Assembly: GCF_900637555.1 (NCBI RefSeq)
Contig: NZ_LR134378.1
Coordinates: forward strand, 1,498,001-1,562,000
DNA length: 64,000 nt
Source of the DNA: Lautropia mirabilis
Lineage (GTDB): Bacteria > Pseudomonadota > Gammaproteobacteria > Burkholderiales > Burkholderiaceae_E
Reading direction: 5' to 3'
Of this stretch, positions 8,499 through 17,079 are shown piece by piece (the first letter of the stretch is position 1; the number at the start of each line of letters is the position of its first letter). The notes beneath the pieces are model-generated. The model saw only the letters and a program-made list of their open reading frames with translations, was not told the origin of the DNA and did no database searches. Made by a program: the position numbers and the translations under genes.

Positions 8499-9959
8499 AT
8501 GATGGATATTGCAGTCGACCAGGGATTCCTTCGCCAACGCTTGCCGTCGAAGGACGTTTCAACCACCCGTGCGCTGGATCGCTACGATCCGACCTATGAT
8601 CCTCTGCTGGCGTCCACGCCCGGATGCGGGCAGGACTACTCACCGACCTACTGGATTGCCACGGCCGGTGAGCCGCCCGCGGACGATGGCCCCATCGACA
8701 GCGACCGCGAGGTGGATGTGGCCATCATCGGCTCCGGCTTCACCGGGCTGTCGGCCGCCATCGCACTGGCGCGTGATCACGGCGTCCGGGCCACCGTGCT
8801 GGAAGCCAACCGCGTGAGCTGGGGATGCAGCGTGCGCAATGGGGGTCAGGCCCAGTGTGCCTCCGGTCGCCTGACCCGCTCGCAATGGATCGCACGCTGG
8901 GGGCTGGACACGGCGCTGGCGCTGCATGCCGAATGTCTGGATGGCATGGAGTACTTCAAGCGGCTGATTGCCGACATCGATTGCGATGTGCAGCCTGGCG
9001 GCCACCTGTACGTGGCGCACCGTGCGGCCCGGATGCCGATGCTGGAGAGGGAGGCGAAGGTGCTGCGCGAGGTCTTCGATTACGATGCGCAGATCCTTGA
9101 TGCCGACACGCTGCGTCGCCACTACATCGACGACCACGAGGCGGCTGGCGCCATGCACGAGCCCGAGGGGCTGGGGGTGCATCCGGCCAAGCTGGCCTTC
9201 GGCTACCTGAAGAAGGCGAGGGCGCTGGGGGCCACCGTGCATCCGGCCAGTCCGGTGCAGGGCTGGGTCACGAAGGACGGCTGGCACCATCTGCAGACGC
9301 CCGGTGGCGTGGTGCGTGCGCGGGCCGTGGCCGTGGCCACGGGCGGCTACACGTCGCAGACACTGCATCCCCGCCTGCGCAACCGCCTCATGCCCATCCT
9401 GTCCAACTCGGTGGTCACGCGCCAGCTCACGCCCGAGGAGATCGAGGCCAATGGCCTGCGCACCCATCAGGTTATTACCGACACGCGGGTGCTGCGCCAT
9501 TACTATCGACTCACACCGGATGGTCGGTTGCAGATCGGCAGTCGCAGCGCCATCAACGGACGCGGTGCGCCCGACAAGCGCTACGAGCGGATGCTGCTGG
9601 ACGGCATGGTGCGCAAGTTTCCGGGCCTGCGTGACGTGTCCATCGACTATTCCTGGTGGGGCTGGGTGGATGTCAGCCACGACATGATGCCGCGCATCGT
9701 GCAGCCCGACCCTCACGTCGCCATCTACTACGCGCTTGGCTATGGTGGCAATGGCGTGATGTACGCTGCCCAGGCCGGTCGCCGCCTGGCGCAGTGGATC
9801 GCCGGCGCCGGAGGCTCGCTGCGCTTGCCCATTTTCCAGGGGCAGCTGCCTTTCCCCAACGTGGCTGGCGTCATCACATCGGAATGGTTTGCGCCATTCC
9901 GGCGGCTTGGCCAGCGGGCGCTGTACCGCTGGTATCACCTGAAGGACGAAGTCCTGTAA
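8499..9959 (+). CDS. FAD-dependent amine oxidoreductase (DAO family), probable taurine dehydrogenase-like subunit
   Basis: A 486-aa protein of the DAO/OrdL-PuuB fold. The Rossmann motif VAIIGSGFTGLSAAIAL is at about residue 70, followed by the FAD-linked VRNGGQAQCASGR loop, and the C-terminal YALGYGGNGVMYAAQAGRRLA is the second flavin contact. Relatives oxidise amines such as gamma-glutamylputrescine; TauY of Rhodobacter and Paracoccus oxidises taurine to sulfoacetaldehyde. Xsc, an exporter and a TRAP system next door favour the taurine role, but I find no tauX-like small partner. Start: ATG-ATG at 8499/8502; a frame open from 8373 would add residues unlike the family. Confidence 0.75.
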   Translation: MMDIAVDQGFLRQRLPSKDVSTTRALDRYDPTYDPLLASTPGCGQDYSPTYWIATAGEPPADDGPIDSDREVDVAIIGSGFTGLSAAIALARDHGVRATVLEANRVSWGCSVRNGGQAQCASGRLTRSQWIARWGLDTALALHAECLDGMEYFKRLIADIDCDVQPGGHLYVAHRAARMPMLEREAKVLREVFDYDAQILDADTLRRHYIDDHEAAGAMHEPEGLGVHPAKLAFGYLKKARALGATVHPASPVQGWVTKDGWHHLQTPGGVVRARAVAVATGGYTSQTLHPRLRNRLMPILSNSVVTRQLTPEEIEANGLRTHQVITDTRVLRHYYRLTPDGRLQIGSRSAINGRGAPDKRYERMLLDGMVRKFPGLRDVSIDYSWWGWVDVSHDMMPRIVQPDPHVAIYYALGYGGNGVMYAAQAGRRLAQWIAGAGGSLRLPIFQGQLPFPNVAGVITSEWFAPFRRLGQRALYRWYHLKDEVL

Positions 9960-10068
9960 CCCGTCCTTCGACGACGCAACGCGTGCCGGCGCACCGCCGG
10001 CACATTCCCGAATCCAGACCGGGCAGACTCGCCCGGGAAAGAGCGCCGACCCCAGGGAGGGACCTTCC

Positions 10069-11061
10069 ATGCGACCAAAATCTGCCGGCATCATGCTGAT
10101 CGTGGCCATTCTGCTGGGCATCTCCGGCACGGCCAGTGCCGCCACCTTCAAGATGGCCGTGGGCGATGCCCAGGGCGGTACCCAGTGGGAGCTGGCGTCA
10201 TTCTTCAAGCAGTCGCTGGAAAGAAAGACGCAGGGCGTGCACCGGGTGGCGCTGTTTCCCAATGGCCAGCTGGGCAGCGAGGAGGACACCGTCAACGAGG
10301 CGGCCATGGGCACGCTGGATATGTCGGTGCTGGCCATCAACAACCTGGCGCCGTTCTCGCCCACGCTGAGCGTGCTGACGCTGCCCTACATCGTGCGCAA
10401 TGCCGACGAGGCGCGCACGCTGGTGCAGGGCGAGATCGGCCGAGAACTGGTGGACAACACCGTGCGTGATGCCCAGGTGCGGATCGTCGGCTGGGCGTTC
10501 TCGGGCTTCCGGGTGCTGACCAATTCACGCAAGCCGGTCACGAATCCGGAAGACCTGAGCGGCATGGTGATCCGCGTGCCCAAGAATGAGGTGATGATCG
10601 AGACCTATCAGGCCTGGGGCATCAATCCGTCGCCGCTGGCATGGTCCGAGACCTTCACCGCCTTGCAGCAGAAGGTGGTGGATGGGCAGGACAATCCGTT
10701 CATCACCGTGGCGGCGATGAAGTTCGACGAGGTGCAGAAGTACATCACGCCCATCCGCTACCTGTTCTCGCTGGAGCCGCTGGTGATCAGTGAAGAGGTC
10801 TTCCAGCATCAGACGCCTGCCATGCAGGATGCCATCCTGGCGGCGGGTCGGGAAGCCACGACGCACAGCTACGACTATCTGCAGCGGACCGAACGTGAGG
10901 TCAGGCAGCAGCTGCAGGCCAAGGGCATGGAGATCGTTGAACCCGCTGGGGGCGAAGAGGCCTGGGCAAAGGTGGCCATGGAGCGTGTCTGGCCCCGCTT
11001 CTACGACACGGTGGGCGGCAAGGAGAAGATCGATGCCACCCAGCGTGCCCTGGGGCGCTGA
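10069..11061 (+). CDS. TRAP transporter substrate-binding protein (DctP family)
   Basis: A periplasmic solute receptor of 330 aa with a signal peptide ending near GTASA (residues 1-24) and a good ribosome site (GGGAGGGACC) before ATG 10069. Family motifs include the ligand-arginine region MVIRVPKNEVMIETYQAWG and the VVDGQDNP loop. It captures an organic acid or sulfonate and delivers it to the two membrane subunits encoded immediately downstream. With xsc and the FAD enzyme upstream, it may be the TauK-like receptor of a taurine TRAP system; specificity cannot be read from the sequence. Confidence 0.92.
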   Translation: MRPKSAGIMLIVAILLGISGTASAATFKMAVGDAQGGTQWELASFFKQSLERKTQGVHRVALFPNGQLGSEEDTVNEAAMGTLDMSVLAINNLAPFSPTLSVLTLPYIVRNADEARTLVQGEIGRELVDNTVRDAQVRIVGWAFSGFRVLTNSRKPVTNPEDLSGMVIRVPKNEVMIETYQAWGINPSPLAWSETFTALQQKVVDGQDNPFITVAAMKFDEVQKYITPIRYLFSLEPLVISEEVFQHQTPAMQDAILAAGREATTHSYDYLQRTEREVRQQLQAKGMEIVEPAGGEEAWAKVAMERVWPRFYDTVGGKEKIDATQRALGR

Positions 11062-11103
11062 TTGGCCGCCGTGCCTGCCGCCAGCCCTGTGACGGGAAAC
11101 GCC

Positions 11104-11664
11104 ATGGCCCAAGCACAGAAGCAGCCCCGCCCGAAGCGCCGCTGGTCCTGGCTGGATCACGTCGAGGAGTTCGTTTGCGCCTTTCTGCTGGTGGGGTTCG
11201 TGTCGCTGATGTTTGCGCAGATCGTCAGCCGGCAGCTGTTCCATTACACCATCCTGTGGGCGGATGAACTGGCCACGCACATGTTCGTGTGGTTCGCGTA
11301 CTTTGGCGCCGTGGTGGCGGCCAGGCTCTCGGCCCACAACCGCGTCACCTTCCAGTTCACGTTCTTTCCGCCCATCGTCAAGAAGGTGTCCGAAGGGCTG
11401 GCTGATCTCATCTGGGTGGCCTTCAACCTGTACTTTGCGTGGCTCAGCATCGATTTCATCTTCTTCCGGATGAACCGCTTCTGGAGTTCGCAGACGCTGG
11501 GCCTGCCGATGAAATACTTCTATCTGGTGCTGCCGGTGGCCTTCGTGCTGATGTCGGTACGCATCCTGGCCAACGACTATCGCGTGCTGATCAAGGGGGA
11601 GGCGCTGAAGGACCCCGAGCAGGCCGAGATCGAGCGGCTGGCCCATCAGCACCACGAGGAATAG
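11104..11664 (+). CDS. TRAP transporter small permease (DctQ family)
   Basis: A 186-aa inner-membrane protein with four hydrophobic segments and the DctQ signature region around LWADELATHMFVWFAYFGAVVA. It forms the membrane complex with the large DctM subunit and receives ligand from the binding protein. The ATG at 11104 follows GACGGGAAACGCC and gives a normal cytoplasmic N-terminus; the frame is open to 11062 without a better start. It lies 42 bp after the receptor gene and 3 bp before the large permease, so the three are one operon. Confidence 0.9.
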   Translation: MAQAQKQPRPKRRWSWLDHVEEFVCAFLLVGFVSLMFAQIVSRQLFHYTILWADELATHMFVWFAYFGAVVAARLSAHNRVTFQFTFFPPIVKKVSEGLADLIWVAFNLYFAWLSIDFIFFRMNRFWSSQTLGLPMKYFYLVLPVAFVLMSVRILANDYRVLIKGEALKDPEQAEIERLAHQHHEE

Positions 11665-11667
11665 GGC

Positions 11668-13011
11668 ATGGAATACCCCATCGTGGCGATCCTTTTCGGA
11701 TCCTTCCTGGTGTTGCTGCTCATCGGCGCTCCCATCACCGTCTCGTTGGCCGTGTCGGCGCTGGCCTGCTTCTGGGTGCTGGACATCGATCCGGTACGCA
11801 TGGTGCAGATCGCCTACACCTCGGTGGGCTCCTTCCCGCTCATGGCGCTGCCGGCCTTCGTGCTGGCCGGCGCACTGATGGAGGCGGCCGGCATCTCGCG
11901 CCGGCTGGTGGACATCGCCGAGGCGTTGGCCGGGCCGGTGACGGGCGGGCTGGGCATGGCCACGGTGCTGGCCTGCGTGTTCTTCGGCGCCATCTCCGGC
12001 TCCGGTCCGGCCACCACGGCGGCCGTGGGCATGCTGATGGTGCCGGCCATGACGCGACGCGGCTATGACAAGGCCTATGCAGGCGCCGTCACGGCGGCAT
12101 CTGGCGGCATCGGCATCATCATTCCGCCCTCCATCCCGATGGTGATCTTCGGCGTGGCGGCCATGGGTCTGCAGATTCCGCCGGCCGCCGTGGCGCAGCA
12201 CGGTGAATTCGCCAGCCTGTCGATCCCGAAGCTGTTCATGGCGGGGGCTGTGCCGGGCCTGGTGATGGCGCTGGCACTGATCCTGGTGAACTACCTGATC
12301 TCGCGCCGACGCGGCTACCGGGGCCTGACCGATACCTGGAGCGGCCGCGCCATCGTCGAGGCGCTGCGCCATGGCGTGTGGTCGCTGGTGGCGCCCTTCA
12401 TCATCCTGGGCGGCATCTATTCCGGGCTCTTCACCCCCACCGAATCGGCCGTGGTGGCCATTGCCTACACGTTGCTGGTGGGCGTGGTGCTGCACCGGGA
12501 GATCACCTGGGCCAAGGCGCGGGAAGCCCTGCTGGCCACCACCTGGATCACCGGGCGGGTGCTGCTGATCCTGTTCGCGGCCACGGTGTTCGGCCGGGTG
12601 CTGGTGGAAGAGGAGATCCCCGCGCAACTGGCTGCGCAGCTGCTGGGCATGACCGAAAGCCTGGAAGTGGTGTGGCTCTTCCTGATCGTGCTGCTGCTCT
12701 TCGTGGGCATGTTCATGGAAACGCTGGCGGCCATCATGATCCTGGTGCCGGTGCTGATGCCGATCATGTACATGCTGGGCGCCGATCCCACCCATGTGGG
12801 CATCGTGGTCATCTGCGCGCTCTCCATTGGCTTTCAGACGCCGCCGCTGGGCGAGAACCTGTTCGTTGCCTCCGGCATCAGCGGCATGACGGTGGAGCAG
12901 ATCGTGGTCAAGGTCGTGCCCTTCACGCTGGTCAGCATCCTGGCGCTTCTGCTGATTGCCTACGTGCCGGCACTGTCACTGTGGCTGCCGGCGATGATGG
13001 GGTATGACTGA
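11668..13011 (+). CDS. TRAP transporter large permease (DctM family)
   Basis: A 447-aa polytopic inner-membrane transporter driving sodium-coupled uptake. Typical features are LPAFVLAGALMEAAGI, the FGAISGSGPATTAAVG loop, IIIPPSIPMVIFG and the C-terminal FQTPPLGENLF. Length and topology are those of complete DctM proteins. It is the last gene of the TRAP operon. No clear terminator follows before the TfoX gene. Confidence 0.93.
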   Translation: MEYPIVAILFGSFLVLLLIGAPITVSLAVSALACFWVLDIDPVRMVQIAYTSVGSFPLMALPAFVLAGALMEAAGISRRLVDIAEALAGPVTGGLGMATVLACVFFGAISGSGPATTAAVGMLMVPAMTRRGYDKAYAGAVTAASGGIGIIIPPSIPMVIFGVAAMGLQIPPAAVAQHGEFASLSIPKLFMAGAVPGLVMALALILVNYLISRRRGYRGLTDTWSGRAIVEALRHGVWSLVAPFIILGGIYSGLFTPTESAVVAIAYTLLVGVVLHREITWAKAREALLATTWITGRVLLILFAATVFGRVLVEEEIPAQLAAQLLGMTESLEVVWLFLIVLLLFVGMFMETLAAIMILVPVLMPIMYMLGADPTHVGIVVICALSIGFQTPPLGENLFVASGISGMTVEQIVVKVVPFTLVSILALLLIAYVPALSLWLPAMMGYD

Positions 13012-13119
13012 AGGGGGCCTGAAAGGGGCAGGGTGGGGAAAGACCCGGCGCGGCAGCTTTCGTGAAAGATGTGAGAGGCTGGGGGCAGGCGGGTGGGCCG
13101 CTCTGGTATGCTGGGCCGC

Positions 13120-13458
13120 ATGGCATACGATGAAACCTTGGCCCAGCGGATCCGCGAGCGGCTGGCGGGCATTCCCAGCCTGCGCGAAGTGAAGATGTTT
13201 GGCGGCCTGTCCTTCATGGTGGACGGCCACATCGTGGCGTTTGCCAGCCGCAGCGGCGACATGATGGTGCGCTGCCCGCCCGAAGACGAGGAGCGCCTGC
13301 TGGCCGAGGCCGGGGGCACGGCACAGCCAGCCCGCATCGGCAATCGGAAGCAGCAGCAGAAGACCACCGGCTGGATCACGGTACGGGCCGATGCACTGAC
13401 CGAGCCCGTATTCGATCGGTGGCTGGACATTGCACTGGACTACAACCAGCGCCCCTGA
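13120..13458 (+). CDS. TfoX N-terminal domain protein
   Basis: A 112-aa protein consisting of the TfoX_N domain alone. It starts MAYDETLAQRIRERLAG and carries VKMFGGLSFMVDGHIV, the domain's most conserved stretch. Stand-alone TfoX_N proteins are widespread; the link to competence seen for full-length TfoX/Sxy does not automatically apply. It is convergent with the UspA gene, with only three bases between the stop codons. Confidence 0.85.
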   Translation: MAYDETLAQRIRERLAGIPSLREVKMFGGLSFMVDGHIVAFASRSGDMMVRCPPEDEERLLAEAGGTAQPARIGNRKQQQKTTGWITVRADALTEPVFDRWLDIALDYNQRP

Positions 13459-13461
13459 AAA

Positions 13462-13920
13462 TCAGGCCTCCTTGCCGTCCGTGCGCACCAGCATGACCGG
13501 CACCGGCGCGATGCGGGCCACCTGCTCGGCATCACTGCCCAGCAGCAGCCGGTCGATGCCGCGACGGCCGTGCGTGCCCAGAATGATCAGGTCGCAATGC
13601 TCGTCCTTGGCCTGCTGGACAATGAGCTCCGAGACACGGTGGTTGCCACTCTCCACCACGTGCGCCGCCACCGACAGGCCACCGTCACGCAAGGGCTTGG
13701 CCGCCTTTTCCAGCAGGGCACGCGCCGTGGCCAGGAAGTGCGGCCGCACCTGCTCGGTATAGACCTTCGGGTGCTCGTAGCCGTTGCTGTAGTGCATCTC
13801 TTCGACGATGGAGAGCAGGATGATGGAGGCGCCACTGAGCCTGGCCAGTGCTTCGGCGTGCTTCAGCGCCAGTTGAGCGGTGGCGCTGCCATCCAGGGGG
13901 ACCAGAAGTTTCTTGTACAT
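13462..13920 (-). CDS. Universal stress protein (UspA family)
   Basis: A 152-aa single-domain Usp with N-terminus MYKKLLVPLDGSATAQLAL and the ATP-binding tail LGTHGRRGIDRLLLGSDAEQVARIAPVPVMLVR (GxxGxxxxxxGS pattern). It is a cytoplasmic nucleotide-binding stress protein of the ATP-binding class. Nothing in the neighbourhood shows its specific stimulus. Confidence 0.92.
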   Translation of the reverse strand: MYKKLLVPLDGSATAQLALKHAEALARLSGASIILLSIVEEMHYSNGYEHPKVYTEQVRPHFLATARALLEKAAKPLRDGGLSVAAHVVESGNHRVSELIVQQAKDEHCDLIILGTHGRRGIDRLLLGSDAEQVARIAPVPVMLVRTDGKEA

Positions 13921-14370
13921 GGTTGGCTCCTGCCTTGTTGCCCTTGGGGCTGTTCTTGGTTCTATTGTAAGAGGGGGAAAGGCATTCTATTGATCTCGCC
14001 GGAACGCTGAGCGAACGAGCGGGGGTCTAGGCCGTGTACGAAAGGTGCGAACGGGTAGAGTTGGCGTATGAGAGGCTGAAGGCCTCGCCTGGCAAAGAGC
14101 TACGAACTCTCTGGCGCTGCTTGGGAGCGATCGTCGATCTGGTTTCTCATGAACAGAAGGTGGAGCGACTTCACAGTGATGACCGACAGATACTCACAAC
14201 GGAATTCTCTGGATCCTGTGCTTAGGTGCTTCCTGGCGTGATCTACCAGAGCGATTCGGCACATGGACAACCTGTCTGCGTTTTCGGAGAAGATAATTCT
14301 TCTCGAACAACGAGGGCTGAAGCAGCATATCGGACATGGTTACACTCTCTTGTGAGCCTGTGAATCGGCA
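13921..14370. other. Intergenic region at the left edge of the restriction-modification island
   Basis: A stretch of 450 bp with visibly lower GC than the genes to its left. Two short plus-strand frames can be read: GTG 14034-14225 (63 codons, no recognised relative) and ATG 14263-14355 (30 codons, [16 protein letters not shown] at its start). Neither has a convincing ribosome site. They may be decayed gene fragments left at the boundary of the island. I see no integrase, tRNA or direct repeat here. Confidence 0.4.
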
Positions 14371-17076
14371 TCATTTCAGATAGTCCTCGATCCACTCCCA
14401 GTGCTTGTCCTTGATCATTACAAAGTGGCAGCGTCCCTCGGACAGGTTTGCCCAGAGACTACCGATTAACCGGTCATCCTCCGCGGCAGTCCAGCGATCC
14501 GCACCCTTGTATTCGATGGCCAGGATTGGGCCCGGCTCGTTATCATTACCGGGTAGCTGGCACAGAAAGTCCGGATAGAAACGCCCATCGGCTTTCTGCA
14601 GGAAGAACGAACTACCTTCGCGTCGAACGAGGTTGCGCACCCAGAACTGGATGCGCCCCTGCTGCGCCTGAATATCCAGCCAGCAAGCGCATTCAAATTC
14701 CTCCTTGCTGTCGAAGTCGCCGATGCGTCCGTAGAAGTGTTTTCGAAAGTCGAAGTGTCCGAAACGGCCGTCGTAATCCCGGCTGGGTGCATAGGTCTGC
14801 GCGTGGAACTCAAACGCGTACTGATTGGTGACTACGACGCGCGAGGCTGCATCGTCGCCGAACAGTGTTTGCTGAAACGTCTTGCCGATTGCCTGCCTGC
14901 GCAGCTCACGAATGCGCGCCTCCAGCAGATTTCGGATCAGGAATTTCTGCAGATTGGCTCGAGCCAGCGTGAAGCCATCGCGACGTAGCAGCTCGGTCAG
15001 CCACTTGGCCACGAAAGCCTGCTTGCTGGTATGGGTTAGAGAGGGTTCCGGCAAGTTGCGGCAGAGCCAGGTGGCAAGGCGCACCTCGTCCCAGTTCTCG
15101 GGCTGATAGACCAGCCCAAGGTCGCGCTGCAGATCGGGTAGGAAACGTGAAACGACCTTGCCGCTTTCATCGTCGACATCGATCTCACCGCCTTCGGACA
15201 CCTTCAGACCGGCATTCAGTGTATTCAGGTCATCACCAGTCGGTGCGGCGTCGCAGGTGAACAAATCCCATGGGTACTCCAGTACCTCCGGGTCGTCGAA
15301 CAACTGCAGTTCACCCTGTACGCGCAAGGCCAGTTGCGGGATGCGGAAGCGCTTGCCCAGCTCGGCAGGCGTCTGGAAGAACTCGATGGCCGTGGTACGG
15401 CTGATTTCGGCGGCTTCGATAATCGCGGCGGCAGCGGTTTCAGAGCTGACAGAGGCTCTGAGCACTTCCGCCTCGTCCTCGGTCAGCGGCGTGCTGATGG
15501 TCAGGGTGTTGAGCTTGCCGTCCCAACTCACCTTGTCGCGCACCGGCTTCGGTACGCTCCTGAGGTCGGGCTTCTCGGTCAAGGTGATCGCCACCGGCCG
15601 AACCACGACGCGTCCGGCGTGCCCTTCCAGATCCAGTCGAGCCTGCTCAGCCTTGGCGGCGGTGACGAACTCGGTCACTTCGCGTCGCTCGAAGCCGGCG
15701 CTCGCGACCAGACGGTCGCGCAGTGCACCTGCCGTCTCAGCAAAGTTGCGCGAGACCACGAAGGCATAGGACTGATTCAATGCCTTGGCTTGCCGATGGC
15801 TGGCGCCGGGTTGGCGCAATACGCGTCCGAGCAACTGCTCTACTGCGGTGGCCGATGACAACGAGGCCATGCTCACCAGGATGTAGGCGAAGGGGCAGTC
15901 CCAACCCTCGGCCAGCGCCTTCTGGGTGATGACGAACTTCACCGGGCAGGACGGATCGACGATGCCCAGCTTGTAGTCGGCGTCAATCTGCTCAAGACCT
16001 TTCTCCTCGCCAGTGGCGACCACGATCTCGCCGGCCGGGATGCCATGGTTGCTGATCAGCTCCTGGCGAACCTTCTCGAAATCCAGTGTTTCCACACCGG
16101 TGCGGCGGGGTTCGGATTGAATCAGGACGATCGGCCGCAAGTAATCCGCGCCGACCCGGTGTTCCTCGTCTGCCAGCTTGTGCAGGGCGTCGCGCCGGCC
16201 AATGGCGTCGGCTAGACACTGCTGCCAGTTCGGTTCGGTTTCGAGCGCCACGGGCAGCTTGATCATTTCCTCCGCCTTTAATTCAGCGGCGGAGACGCTG
16301 TGAAGTACGTTGCTGGGCGTGCGTTCCAGGTCGGGCGTGGCGGTCAGTTCCATCACGCCGCTGGGGCGGAAGCGCACCAGCATGTCGAAGGCGAGTTCGG
16401 TGCGGCTGTTGTGCGCCTCGTCCACCACCACGAAAGGCCGACGCAGGCGCAACACGTTGGCCAGTGAGCACGGCGTCATTCGTTCGGAACCTTCGCCCTC
16501 GCTCAACAAGGCGTCACGCTGCGTGGGCGACAGATTGTCGAAGTGGTGCATCAGCGCGCCGCTGCTCTGGTACACCTTGCGGGACTCCTCGTCTTCCACC
16601 TGAAACGCCTGTCGGGTGGCGATGATGATGGTGGTCGAGGTGTCCAGCGTCGCGCGGGTCACGCTCTTGGCCTCGTCGATATCCATCACCGTGATCGGTC
16701 CCGCCTCTCGCAGTGCCGAGTGGTACGGATGCAGACGGTCGCGCAGAGCGCGCAAGGTTTGTTCGCGGATGGGCTTGCTGGGCACCAGCCACAGGATCAC
16801 GCTGTGCTCGCAGCGCAGCAGGTGCGTATTGGCAAGCTGAATGCTCTTGGCCGCCAGCCAGGTCTTGCCCCCGCCGGTGGGCACGCGCAGGCAGAAGTAC
16901 GGCATGTCGGGCGGAAAGCCCGACAGCGGGTTGTACGCATTGCCACGGCCCCACAGGCGCTCGGTGGTGGCGGTGAAGGCAATCGAAGGCGACGGCAGCT
17001 CGTGGCAGGCTTTGAAGTAGGCCTCAACGCTGTCGAGCACTTGCTGCTGGTAGGTCTTGGGCGCGAATGTGGTCAT
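14371..17076 (-). CDS. res: Type III restriction endonuclease subunit (Res)
   Basis: A 901-aa ATP-dependent endonuclease/translocase. Visible parts are Walker A PTGGGKT at residues 66-72, the DEAH-type box in VVVDEAHNSRTEL, helicase motif III ELTATPD, motif VI-like EQLLGRVLRQPG, and a C-terminal PD-(D/E)XK nuclease with PD at about 835 and EYK at about 855. It cuts DNA when complexed with the Mod methyltransferase encoded 3 bp upstream. All catalytic motifs are present, so it looks active. The gene pair forms an accessory defence locus next to the ssrA copies. Confidence 0.93.
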   Translation of the reverse strand: MTTFAPKTYQQQVLDSVEAYFKACHELPSPSIAFTATTERLWGRGNAYNPLSGFPPDMPYFCLRVPTGGGKTWLAAKSIQLANTHLLRCEHSVILWLVPSKPIREQTLRALRDRLHPYHSALREAGPITVMDIDEAKSVTRATLDTSTTIIIATRQAFQVEDEESRKVYQSSGALMHHFDNLSPTQRDALLSEGEGSERMTPCSLANVLRLRRPFVVVDEAHNSRTELAFDMLVRFRPSGVMELTATPDLERTPSNVLHSVSAAELKAEEMIKLPVALETEPNWQQCLADAIGRRDALHKLADEEHRVGADYLRPIVLIQSEPRRTGVETLDFEKVRQELISNHGIPAGEIVVATGEEKGLEQIDADYKLGIVDPSCPVKFVITQKALAEGWDCPFAYILVSMASLSSATAVEQLLGRVLRQPGASHRQAKALNQSYAFVVSRNFAETAGALRDRLVASAGFERREVTEFVTAAKAEQARLDLEGHAGRVVVRPVAITLTEKPDLRSVPKPVRDKVSWDGKLNTLTISTPLTEDEAEVLRASVSSETAAAAIIEAAEISRTTAIEFFQTPAELGKRFRIPQLALRVQGELQLFDDPEVLEYPWDLFTCDAAPTGDDLNTLNAGLKVSEGGEIDVDDESGKVVSRFLPDLQRDLGLVYQPENWDEVRLATWLCRNLPEPSLTHTSKQAFVAKWLTELLRRDGFTLARANLQKFLIRNLLEARIRELRRQAIGKTFQQTLFGDDAASRVVVTNQYAFEFHAQTYAPSRDYDGRFGHFDFRKHFYGRIGDFDSKEEFECACWLDIQAQQGRIQFWVRNLVRREGSSFFLQKADGRFYPDFLCQLPGNDNEPGPILAIEYKGADRWTAAEDDRLIGSLWANLSEGRCHFVMIKDKHWEWIEDYLK

Positions 17077-17079
17077 GGT

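Noticed and set aside
10525-12795. Minus-strand 756-codon frame opposite the TRAP operon
   Set aside because: His/Gln/Arg-rich shadow of three well-supported TRAP genes.
14034-14225. 63-codon GTG frame as a real gene
   Set aside because: No ribosome site and no recognised relative; retained only as part of the intergenic description.
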